Below, one piece after another: positions 1 to 5,131 of a stretch of 5,234 bases of DNA. The notes below the pieces were generated by a model that worked only from the letters and a program-made list of their open reading frames with translations, ran no database searches and had not been told where the DNA came from. The DNA is from Gammaproteobacteria bacterium (lineage in GTDB: Bacteria; Pseudomonadota; Gammaproteobacteria; Xanthomonadales; Xanthomonadaceae), in assembly GCA_030431185.1 (NCBI GenBank), contig JAUIJO010000209.1:1-5234 (forward strand), read 5' to 3'. How positions within the stretch are numbered: the first letter of the stretch is position 1; every line of letters begins with the position of its first letter. The translations under genes were made by a program, and so were the position numbers.

Positions 1-221
1 AACTCGCATCGGGCAAGGTGCCTGCGTCCTCGCGGGCGCGCCCGGCGCGACCCGCGCCGCAGGCCGACATCGCCAGCCTCGAACGCGAGCTGTCGGAGTC
101 GCTCAACACCAAGGTCAACGTCATGCACGGGCGCGGCGGCAAGGGCCGCCTGGTGATCCACTACAGCGACCTGGAGTCGCTCGACGGCGTGCTCGAGAAG
201 CTGCGCGGCCAGGTCGACTGA
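1..221 (+). CDS. parB: Chromosome-partitioning protein ParB, C-terminal end (5' truncated by window)
   Basis: This is the last 72 residues of ParB, read in frame from base 3; the start lies outside the window. ParB is a CTPase and DNA-binding clamp that loads at parS sites and works with ParA to segregate the origin region. A Pro/Ala/Arg-rich linker is followed by the C-terminal dimerisation domain, recognisable from DIASLERELSESLNTKV, then the short GRGGKGRLVIHY strand segment and a final helix ending LEKLRGQVD. The parS-recognition helix-turn-helix and CTP-binding parts would lie upstream. A GTG at 18-20 falls inside this frame, but it is not a plausible start because it would leave only the dimerisation tail. 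ParA is expected just upstream, which cannot be checked. The next gene begins 25 bases downstream on the same strand, so co-transcription is possible. Family identity is confident. Confidence 0.93.
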   Translation, partial: LASGKVPASSRARPARPAPQADIASLERELSESLNTKVNVMHGRGGKGRLVIHYSDLESLDGVLEKLRGQVD

Positions 222-246
222 GCGTCCATCCGCATCGAACCCCGTC

Positions 247-693
247 GTGAATCCGTACCGTTACCGCGTCGCCCTGCGCGCCACCCATCCGCACGCCGAC
301 CTCGTCCCCCTGTTCGAGGCGATCGGCCTTCGGCCCAGCCGCCAGTGGGTGGCGGGCGCGCCGCGCCGCGCGGCCGCGGACGGCACCGTGTCCGGCCATC
401 ATCGCGACAGTTACGCGACCGCCCCGTTGAGCGGGGATGCCGCCGCCGACGGCGGCGCGCGCGCCTGGGCCGACGAGCCATTCGAAGCCTTCATGCGCCG
501 CCAGCTCGATCGCCTCGCGCCCCACCAGCCGGCGCTGCAGGCCCTGGCGGGCGAGGGCGGTCGCTGCGAACTGGCGATCGGCCTGTCCGCCGGAGAGAGC
601 TTCGGTTTCGAACTCAGCACATGGCTGTGCGAAGCGGCGGCGCGCCTGCGCCTGTCGCTGGCCTTCGACATCCATCCCGACGCCGGCACCTGA
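247..693 (+). CDS. DUF4279 domain-containing protein, function unknown
   Basis: A 148-residue protein starting at GTG 247; no in-frame ATG or good Shine-Dalgarno sequence is visible, so the start is moderately certain. The layout matches my memory of DUF4279: an N-terminal strand (RYRVALRATHP, residues 5-15), a helix leading to GLRPSRQWVAGAPRR (27-41), then R53-D-S-Y. A helix with FMRRQLDRLAPHQPAL follows (82-97). The C-terminal strand-helix-strand runs from GRCELAIGLSAGESFGFEL to LAFDIHP (105-144). There is no signal peptide or membrane segment, so it is probably cytosolic. The family has no established reaction, and small proteins of this type also occur as immunity-like genes, but no toxin partner is visible here. 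The middle (about 61-76) is a low-complexity Ala/Gly/Asp stretch. It lies between parB and the epimerase on the same strand, and nothing shows a functional link to either. Confidence 0.75.
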   Translation: MNPYRYRVALRATHPHADLVPLFEAIGLRPSRQWVAGAPRRAAADGTVSGHHRDSYATAPLSGDAAADGGARAWADEPFEAFMRRQLDRLAPHQPALQALAGEGGRCELAIGLSAGESFGFELSTWLCEAAARLRLSLAFDIHPDAGT

Positions 694-712
694 CCGGCCT
701 CCCCGAGCTGCC

Positions 713-1705
713 ATGAACGATACCCCGCCTCCCATCCTGGTCACCGGCGCCGCCGGCTTCATCGGAGCCTACGTCTGCCGCGCGCTGCGCGAACGTGGCG
801 AAACGGTGGTGGGCCTGGACAATTTCAATGCCTATTACGACCCCCAGCTCAAGCGCGACCGTGTCGAGGCGCTGTGCCCGGACGTGGACATCCGCGAGCT
901 CGACCTGGGCGATCGCGACGGACTGGCCCGGCTGTTCGACGAGTTCGGCTTCGTCCGCGTGGTCAACCTCGCCGCGCAGGCGGGCGTTCGCTACTCGCTG
1001 ACGAACCCCCACGACTACGTCGACAGCAACCTCGCCGGCTTCGTCAACCTGCTCGAGCTGTGCCGCCACCGCCACGTCGAGCACCTGGTCTACGCCAGCT
1101 CGTCCTCGGTGTACGGCGACTCCGCGACCCCGCCGTTCTCGGAAGACCAGCGCATCGACAAGCCGCGTTCGCTGTATGCCGCCACCAAGGCGGCCAACGA
1201 GCTGATGGGCTACACCTATGCCCAGCTGTACGGCCTGCGCGCGACCGGCCTGCGCTTCTTCACCGTCTACGGCCCCTGGGGACGCCCCGACATGGCGCCG
1301 CTGCTGTTCTCGCGCGCCGTCCTGGCCGGTCGACCGATCGACGTCTTCAACAACGGCAGGATGCGCCGCGACTTCACCTTCATCGACGACATCGTGGCCG
1401 GCGTGCTCGCGGCGCTGGACCATCCGCCACCGGCCTGCGTCAACGGCGTGCCGCCGCATCGCGTCTTCAACCTGGGCAACCACACGCCGGTCGAACTCGA
1501 GCGCTTCATCGAAGTGATCGAACAGGCCGCCGGCCGCGAGGCGCGCAAGGTCTACAAGCCGATGCAGCCGGGCGACATGGTCGAGACCATGGCCGACACG
1601 GGTCGCGCGCACGAGGCCCTGGGCTTCGAGCCGCGCACGTCCATCGAGGCCGGCCTGCCGCAGGTGGTCGCGTGGTGCCGGGACTACTTCGGCGATCGCG
1701 CCTGA
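713..1705 (+). CDS. NAD-dependent epimerase, probable UDP-glucuronate 4-epimerase
   Basis: A 330-residue extended short-chain dehydrogenase/reductase, full length for sugar-nucleotide 4-epimerases. Visible features are the NAD-binding TGAAGFIG (11-18), acidic D36 in LDNFN after the second strand, and NAYYDPQLKRDR (39-50). Further along come NLAAQAGVRYS (85-95), the serine-rich catalytic segment YASSSSVYGD (127-136), the YAATK proton-relay motif (Y155, K159), and RFFTVYGPWGRPDMA (181-195). The NAYYD and TVYGPWGRPDMA segments are typical of the CapI/LpsL group that interconverts UDP-glucuronate and UDP-galacturonate in the cytosol; UDP-hexose or UDP-HexNAc substrates remain possible. ATG 713 is chosen because the Rossmann motif starts 10 residues later. 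The open frame continues upstream to 437, but that part overlaps the DUF4279 gene and encodes an unrelated Arg/Ala-rich sequence. The only ribosome-binding hint is GAG at 705-707. UDP-galacturonate commonly feeds LPS core or capsule synthesis. Confidence 0.88.
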   Translation: MNDTPPPILVTGAAGFIGAYVCRALRERGETVVGLDNFNAYYDPQLKRDRVEALCPDVDIRELDLGDRDGLARLFDEFGFVRVVNLAAQAGVRYSLTNPHDYVDSNLAGFVNLLELCRHRHVEHLVYASSSSVYGDSATPPFSEDQRIDKPRSLYAATKAANELMGYTYAQLYGLRATGLRFFTVYGPWGRPDMAPLLFSRAVLAGRPIDVFNNGRMRRDFTFIDDIVAGVLAALDHPPPACVNGVPPHRVFNLGNHTPVELERFIEVIEQAAGREARKVYKPMQPGDMVETMADTGRAHEALGFEPRTSIEAGLPQVVAWCRDYFGDRA

Positions 1706-1737
1706 GCGCCGGCCGCTGGCGCTGAACCGGCGCTCAG
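1702..1737 (+). terminator. Inverted repeat over the epimerase stop, possible weak terminator or attenuator
   Basis: The 11-base arms CTGAGCGCCGG (1702-1712) and CCGGCGCTCAG (1727-1737) are perfectly complementary around a 14-base loop, and the left arm contains the epimerase TGA. A competing smaller hairpin pairs AGCGCC (1705-1710) with GGCGCT (1718-1723). The following bases, CTTCCGTC, form no real T-run, so intrinsic termination would be weak or absent. It could instead protect the 3' end of an upstream transcript. Its position suggests the glycosyltransferase pair may be a separate transcription unit. Confidence 0.4.
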
Positions 1738-1757
1738 CTTCCGTCACGCGGTCGGAG

Positions 1758-1763
1758 TAGGAT
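1758..1763 (+). promoter_or_regulatory. Possible -10 element for the glycosyltransferase gene
   Basis: TAGGAT matches the TATAAT consensus at four of six positions and lies after the inverted repeat in the only sizeable gap before the glycosyltransferase. No convincing -35 hexamer lies 16-18 bases upstream (CAGCTT at 1735-1740 is poor). If used, transcription would begin near 1770. That would exclude the upstream ATG at 1762 and leave a leader of roughly 55 bases before ATG 1825. The evidence is weak and positional. Confidence 0.22.
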
Positions 1764-1824
1764 GAACGCCAGCCGCGACCGCGGTCCTCCCGTGCCCCGT
1801 GCACACGGCCAGCCTGCCCCGACA

Positions 1825-2553
1825 ATGACGCAGACACTTCCCTTGCTTTCCGTCGTCGTGCCCGTGTTCAACGAGCGCGACAACGCCGCCCCCCTCGTCC
1901 ACGAAATCACCGCTGCCCTGCGCGGCGTGCTGCCGTTCGAGATCATCTACGTCGACGACCACTCGCGCGACGACACACTCGAGGTGCTGCGCGCGCTCAA
2001 GGCCGGGGTGCCCGAGTTGCGCGTCATCCACCATGTCACCCAGAGCGGCCAGAGCACGGCCATCCGCAACGGCATCAAGGCCGCGCGCGGCGAGTGGATC
2101 GCCACCCTCGACGGCGATGGCCAGAACGATCCGGCCGACATCCCGAAACTGCTCGCCGAGCGCGACCGCGCCGACCCCGACACCCGCCTGTTCGCCGGCT
2201 GGCGCGTCGATCGCCAGGACAGCGGCAGCAAGCGCTGGGCTTCGAAGTGGGCCAATGCCATCCGTTCGCGGATGCTGCGCGACGACACCCCGGACACCGG
2301 CTGCGGGATCAAGCTGTTCGAGCGGGCCGCGTTCCTGGAACTGCCGCACTTCGACCACATGCACCGCTACCTGCCCGCGCTGATGCAGCGCGCCGGCTGG
2401 AAGACCGTCAGCGTGCCGGTCAACCACCGGCATCGCACCGCCGGCGTGTCGAAGTACAACAACCTCAATCGCGCCCTGGTGGGCATCAGCGACCTGCGCG
2501 GCGTGGCGTGGCTGATCAAGCGCGGCAAGGTCACCCGCACCGAGGAGGTCTGA
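1825..2553 (+). CDS. GT2 family glycosyltransferase, polyprenyl-phosphate sugar synthase-like
   Basis: A 242-residue GT-A fold enzyme related to dolichol-phosphate mannose synthase and ArnC-type undecaprenyl-phosphate glycosyltransferases. These transfer a sugar from a nucleotide donor to a polyprenyl phosphate at the cytosolic membrane face. Visible motifs are LLSVVVPVFNERDN (7-20), YVDDHSRDDT (42-51), QSGQSTAIRNGIKAARG (73-89) and the metal-binding DGDGQNDP (96-103, with D96 and D98). DTGCGIKLF (157-165), MHRYLPAL (179-186) and the basic HRHRTAGVSKYNN (201-213) follow, the last resembling the phosphate-binding loop of this family. There is no C-terminal transmembrane pair, so it must bind the membrane peripherally. 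ATG 1825 places the first strand where the family usually has it. ATG 1762 is an alternative with GGAG at 1754-1757, but it adds 21 Pro/Arg-rich residues with weaker codon bias. The next gene follows after 4 bases, implying coupled function. The sugar cannot be read from the sequence. Confidence 0.87.
   Translation: MTQTLPLLSVVVPVFNERDNAAPLVHEITAALRGVLPFEIIYVDDHSRDDTLEVLRALKAGVPELRVIHHVTQSGQSTAIRNGIKAARGEWIATLDGDGQNDPADIPKLLAERDRADPDTRLFAGWRVDRQDSGSKRWASKWANAIRSRMLRDDTPDTGCGIKLFERAAFLELPHFDHMHRYLPALMQRAGWKTVSVPVNHRHRTAGVSKYNNLNRALVGISDLRGVAWLIKRGKVTRTEEV
2543..2548 (+). promoter_or_regulatory. Strong ribosome binding site for the LAB_N gene
   Basis: AGGAGG is a full anti-16S match inside the last codons of the glycosyltransferase gene, ending 9 bases before ATG 2558. 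It fixes that start over the in-frame ATG at 2570-2572 and indicates efficient translation from the same mRNA as the glycosyltransferase. It is by far the best Shine-Dalgarno sequence in the window. Confidence 0.8.
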
Positions 2554-2557
2554 GCGC

Positions 2558-2896
2558 ATGGGCGATTTCATGAACCAACCAATCGTCTGGCTCGAGTGGA
2601 CCGGCCTGTACATGTCGCCCTGGAAACTGATCGGCCTGACCGGCGCGACCATGTTCGGCGGGCGCTGGCTGCTGCAGTTCGTGGCGTCGCGCAAGCATGG
2701 CAAGCCGGTGATCCCGCGGGCGTTCTGGTACATGAGCCTGCTCGGCAGCGCGATGACCCTGAGCTACTTCCTGTTCTCGCAGAAGCAGGACGCGGTCGGC
2801 GTCATCCAGAACCTGTTCCCGTCCTTCACCGCGGCCTACAGCCTGTACCTCGACATCCGCCACCGCGGCTGGCACCGCGACCGCGCCTCGCACTGA
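2558..2896 (+). CDS. LAB_N domain membrane protein (lipid-A-disaccharide synthase N-terminal domain-like)
   Basis: A 112-residue integral membrane protein made almost entirely of the LAB_N domain, which is also fused to the N-terminus of some LpxB proteins. Three likely membrane segments are at about 22-43, 54-73 and 77-98. Hallmarks are GGRWLLQFVASRKHGK (34-49), P53-R-A-F-W-Y-M-S (53-60) and QDAVGVIQNLFPSF (77-90). The basic tail RHRGWHRDR probably faces the cytosol. It has no LpxB catalytic domain, so it is not itself lipid-A-disaccharide synthase. From memory, the family belongs to the MtN3/PQ-loop-like clan of three-helix proteins. Stand-alone copies usually sit next to a GT2 polyprenyl-phosphate glycosyltransferase and often a GT-C enzyme. 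A role in moving a lipid-linked sugar across the inner membrane is therefore reasonable, but it is inference. It starts 4 bases after the glycosyltransferase stop. Confidence 0.87.
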   Translation: MGDFMNQPIVWLEWTGLYMSPWKLIGLTGATMFGGRWLLQFVASRKHGKPVIPRAFWYMSLLGSAMTLSYFLFSQKQDAVGVIQNLFPSFTAAYSLYLDIRHRGWHRDRASH

Positions 2897-2950
2897 GCGC
2901 CCTGCGCGCGCGCAAGCGCCCACCCCCGCACAGCCGTCGCGATGCGGGGA

Positions 2951-2959
2951 TGCGAGAAT
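2951..2959 (+). promoter_or_regulatory. Possible extended -10 promoter for the DUF885 gene
   Basis: TGC followed by GAGAAT (2954-2959) resembles an extended -10 element, the hexamer matching TATAAT at four of six positions, in the 93-base gap after the LAB_N gene. No clear -35 is seen. The short repeat GATGCGGGGATGCG (2941-2954) lies immediately upstream and overlaps it. If real, the transcript starts near 2966, which would rule out ATG 2942 and favour ATG 2990 for the next gene. Confidence 0.28.
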
Positions 2960-2989
2960 CGGGCTTTCCCGCCGCTGGAATCCGATCGC

Positions 2990-4819
2990 ATGCGTCCTGC
3001 CGCCCAGGCCCTCGCGCCCCTGTGCCTCGCCCTCTCGCTGGTCCTGTCCGCCCCGGCGGCCGTCGCGGCCGATACCGCCGCGCCGGCTGCCGCGGCGCCA
3101 CGATCGGACGCGGACGCCGCGTTCGAAGCCATCTACACGCAGGAGTGGGAATGGCGTCAGCGTGAGTCCGGCGGCGCCGACGAGGACAGCGAGGGCGCCG
3201 CCCGGAACCGGCGCATGCCCTCGGTCGATGCCGCCAGCCAGCAGGCGCGACTCGCGGTATGGGACGACGTGCTGGCGCGGCTGGACGCCCTCGACGCCGA
3301 TGCGCTGTCGGAGGCGAACCGCATCAACCTGGCCGTCTACCGGCCGCAGGTCGAGAACCTCGCCGCCGAGGTCCGCCTGCGCGGCTACGAGATGCCCTTC
3401 AACTCCGACTCGTCGTTCTGGTCCAACCTGGGCTTCATGGCGAGGACCACGTTCGAGGACGCCGGGGACGCGGAGGCCTACATCGCCCGGCTCGAGGACG
3501 TGCCGCGGTACTTCGACGCGCAGATCGCCAACATGCGCGCCGGCCTGGACCGTGGCTTCAGCGTGCCGCGTGCCGTGCTCGACGGGCGCGAAGCCTCCAT
3601 TGCCGGCACCGCCGGCCTGGACGACCCGGAACAGGCCAATGTCTATGCGCCGTTCCGGAAGCTGCCGGCGCGCATTCCCGCCGCCGAGCAGGCGCGCCTG
3701 CGCGAGGCGGCGCGCGCGGCCATCCGCGACGACGTGGTCCCGGCCTTCGCCACCCTGCTGGCGTTCTTCCGCGAGGAATACGTGCCGCGTGCGCGCACCA
3801 CCCTGGGCGCGAGTGAAATGCCGGGTGGCGAGGCCTGGTACCGCCAGCAGATCCGCCGCTACACGACCCTGGACCTGACGCCCGACGAGATCCATGCGAT
3901 CGGCCTGGCCGAGGTGGCGCGGATCCAGGGGGAGATGGACGCGGTGATCGAGGAGAGCGGCTTCAAGGCACCGCCGGGCGAGCCGGTGTTCCCGGCGTTC
4001 CTGCATTTCCTGCGCACCGACCCGCAGTTCTACGCGACCACCCCGCAGGGCCTGCTCGACCGCGCCGCCTGGATCGCCAAGCGGGTCGACGGCGAGGTCG
4101 GCAAGGTCATCGGCACGCTGCCGCGCGGGCGCTTCACCATCATCCCGGTGCCCGACGACATCGCACCGTTCTGGACCGCGGGACGTGGCGGCAACGGCAC
4201 CTACTGGGTCAACACCTACGACCTGCCGTCGCGGCCCCTGTACAACCTGCCCGCGCTGACCCTGCACGAAGCCTCGCCCGGCCACGCCCTGCAGGGCGCG
4301 CTGGCGGAGGAGCAGACCGGGCAACCCGAGTTCCGTCGCCAGTCCTATATTTCCGCCTATGGCGAGGGCTGGGCGCTCTACACCGAGAAGCTCGGCCAGG
4401 AGATGGGCATCTACCAGACGCCTTACGAGGAATTCGGCCGCCTGACCTACGAGATGTGGCGCGCCTGCCGCCTGGTCATCGACACCGGCATCCACGCCCG
4501 GGGCTGGACCCGCGAACAGGCCCAGGCCTACCTGCGCGACCGCACCGCGCTGAGCGAGCATGAAGTCACCACCGAGGTCGACCGTTACATCTCCTGGCCG
4601 GGCCAGGCCCTGAGCTACAAGCTGGGCGAGATCGCCATCGTCCGGCTCCGCGCCGAGGCCGAACGCGCGCTGGGGGACGATTTCGACGTGAAGGCCTTCC
4701 ACGACGCGATCCTGCGCCAGGGCTCGCTGCCCCTGCCGGTGCTGGAGGCCGAGGTCCGCCGCTGGATCGCCGAAACCCGGGCGGCGGCCCGCGCCGACGC
4801 CGGTCGCGCCGCGGGCTGA
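2990..4819 (+). CDS. Exported DUF885 family protein, predicted zinc metallopeptidase-like
   Basis: A 609-residue protein of about the usual DUF885 length. ATG 2990 begins a normal signal peptide: MRPAAQ, a hydrophobic core (about 7-20), then likely signal peptidase I cleavage near AVA-A-D (26-28). The only Cys here (C12) is preceded by APL, so no lipobox is present. An Ala/Pro-rich spacer leads to a largely helical body. The motif H426-E-A-S-P-G-H432 after PALTL, with the downstream Y457-G-E-G-W-A-L-Y segment (E459), is the family signature. It resembles a gluzincin zinc site in which two His and a distal Glu bind metal and E427 is catalytic. The protein probably acts in the periplasm on peptides, but no substrate is established by this sequence. 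The ORF also opens at ATG 2942, which would put 16 unsuitable residues (MRGCENRAFPPLESDR) before the signal peptide. A weak GGA (2977-2979) precedes ATG 2990. It is probably transcribed separately from the LAB_N gene. Confidence 0.87.
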   Translation: MRPAAQALAPLCLALSLVLSAPAAVAADTAAPAAAAPRSDADAAFEAIYTQEWEWRQRESGGADEDSEGAARNRRMPSVDAASQQARLAVWDDVLARLDALDADALSEANRINLAVYRPQVENLAAEVRLRGYEMPFNSDSSFWSNLGFMARTTFEDAGDAEAYIARLEDVPRYFDAQIANMRAGLDRGFSVPRAVLDGREASIAGTAGLDDPEQANVYAPFRKLPARIPAAEQARLREAARAAIRDDVVPAFATLLAFFREEYVPRARTTLGASEMPGGEAWYRQQIRRYTTLDLTPDEIHAIGLAEVARIQGEMDAVIEESGFKAPPGEPVFPAFLHFLRTDPQFYATTPQGLLDRAAWIAKRVDGEVGKVIGTLPRGRFTIIPVPDDIAPFWTAGRGGNGTYWVNTYDLPSRPLYNLPALTLHEASPGHALQGALAEEQTGQPEFRRQSYISAYGEGWALYTEKLGQEMGIYQTPYEEFGRLTYEMWRACRLVIDTGIHARGWTREQAQAYLRDRTALSEHEVTTEVDRYISWPGQALSYKLGEIAIVRLRAEAERALGDDFDVKAFHDAILRQGSLPLPVLEAEVRRWIAETRAAARADAGRAAG

Positions 4820-4820
4820 A

Positions 4821-4847
4821 CCCGGCGCGCCGGGAGGCGCCCGGGGC
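4821..4847 (+). terminator. GC palindrome after the DUF885 gene, possible weak terminator
   Basis: CCCGGCGCGCCGGG (4821-4834) is a perfect 14-base palindrome two bases after the stop codon. The overlapping CCGGG (4830-4834) can instead pair with CCCGG (4840-4844). Position and stability suit a transcription end, but GCTTGTGG follows rather than a T-run, so Rho-independent termination is doubtful. Confidence 0.35.
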
Positions 4848-4848
4848 T

Positions 4849-4857
4849 TGTGGATAA
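4849..4857 (-). promoter_or_regulatory. Perfect DnaA box (9-mer)
   Basis: TGTGGATAA on the + strand is the exact complement of TTATCCACA, the high-affinity DnaA-binding sequence of bacterial origins. It is the only such 9-mer I found in the window. It ends 3 bases before the predicted -35 of the rpmB promoter, so bound DnaA would sit at about -47 to -39 from the expected transcription start. That is a position suited to activation or interference. Binding itself is inferred from the sequence match. Confidence 0.5.
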
Positions 4858-4860
4858 GTC

Positions 4861-4889
4861 TTGCGCGGCGGCGCGCGGACATGCATAAT
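4861..4889 (+). promoter_or_regulatory. Sigma70-type promoter upstream of rpmB
   Basis: TTGCGC (4861-4866, three of six consensus positions) and CATAAT (4884-4889, five of six) are separated by exactly 17 bases, with TG directly before the -10. Transcription would start near 4896, giving an rpmB leader of about 236 bases. This is the most convincing promoter in the window and separates the ribosomal-protein unit from the DUF885 gene. Confidence 0.6.
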
Positions 4890-4895
4890 GCCCGG

Positions 4896-5131
4896 CTCGC
4901 TGTGTCCGGCAGGTCTTTCCGACCCCGCCGGGTGGCCCGGAAGCGCGATTCCGGCCACCTCCTGGCAGCGACGCCGTCCAACCTCCCGCATCGCGCATCG
5001 CCCCGGCCCGGCCGGTCGGCGCTGGGGCCGCCGCCTCCCTGGCCAAGGGAAGCATCATCGAGAGTTTTGCGGATCCGTCCGCGAAAACCCGGCCCTCCAT
5101 GGCTGGACTCTTAAATTTTACGAGGTGCGTA
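4896..5131 (+). other. Long, structured rpmB leader (no gene seen)
   Basis: I see no convincing coding sequence here; the one open frame (4848-5114) is Arg/Pro-rich and has no family look. Hairpins readable by eye are: 4906-4931 (CCGGC and GGTC pairing with GACC and GCCGG, loop TTTCC); 4932-4958 (about 10 pairs with one bulged C, loop GCGCGA); 5036-5050 (TCCCT/AGGGA); and 5064-5088 (GTTTT-GCGGA against TCCGC-G-AAAAC, one bulge). An AT-rich patch TTAAATTTTA (5111-5120) precedes the Shine-Dalgarno GAGGT (5122-5126), which lies 5 bases before ATG 5132. This could be an autoregulatory ribosomal-protein leader, but GC-rich DNA forms hairpins readily. Confidence 0.42.

Noticed and set aside
437..712. 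Upstream in-frame extension of the epimerase
   Set aside because: It overlaps the DUF4279 gene in another frame and encodes Arg/Ala/Pro-rich sequence before the Rossmann motif, which begins normally after ATG 713.
614..1837. A 407-codon minus-strand open frame over the epimerase
   Set aside because: It is an antisense shadow of the well-supported epimerase gene, with biased composition and no domain.
2558..2896. Reading the LAB_N gene as a truncated lpxB
   Set aside because: LAB_N occurs as a complete stand-alone protein of this size, the gene has its own strong RBS and stop, and no LpxB catalytic sequence follows in any frame.
2942..2989. Earlier ATG for the DUF885 protein
   Set aside because: It would place 16 polar and charged residues before a complete signal peptide and lies upstream of the likely -10 element.
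4849..4857. The DnaA box as part of an oriC
   Set aside because: Only one box is present, with no cluster of further boxes, no AT-rich unwinding region and no dnaA or rpmH nearby.
2531..4981. An 816-codon open frame on the minus strand
   Set aside because: It lies antisense to the LAB_N and DUF885 genes, which have clear family motifs. Its translation is Arg/Gly/Val-rich with no recognisable domain, as expected from high third-position G/C on the opposite strand.
4848..5114. An 88-codon plus-strand open frame between DUF885 and rpmB
   Set aside because: It overlaps the DnaA box, promoter and leader hairpins, has no Shine-Dalgarno sequence, and is Arg/Pro-rich without family resemblance.
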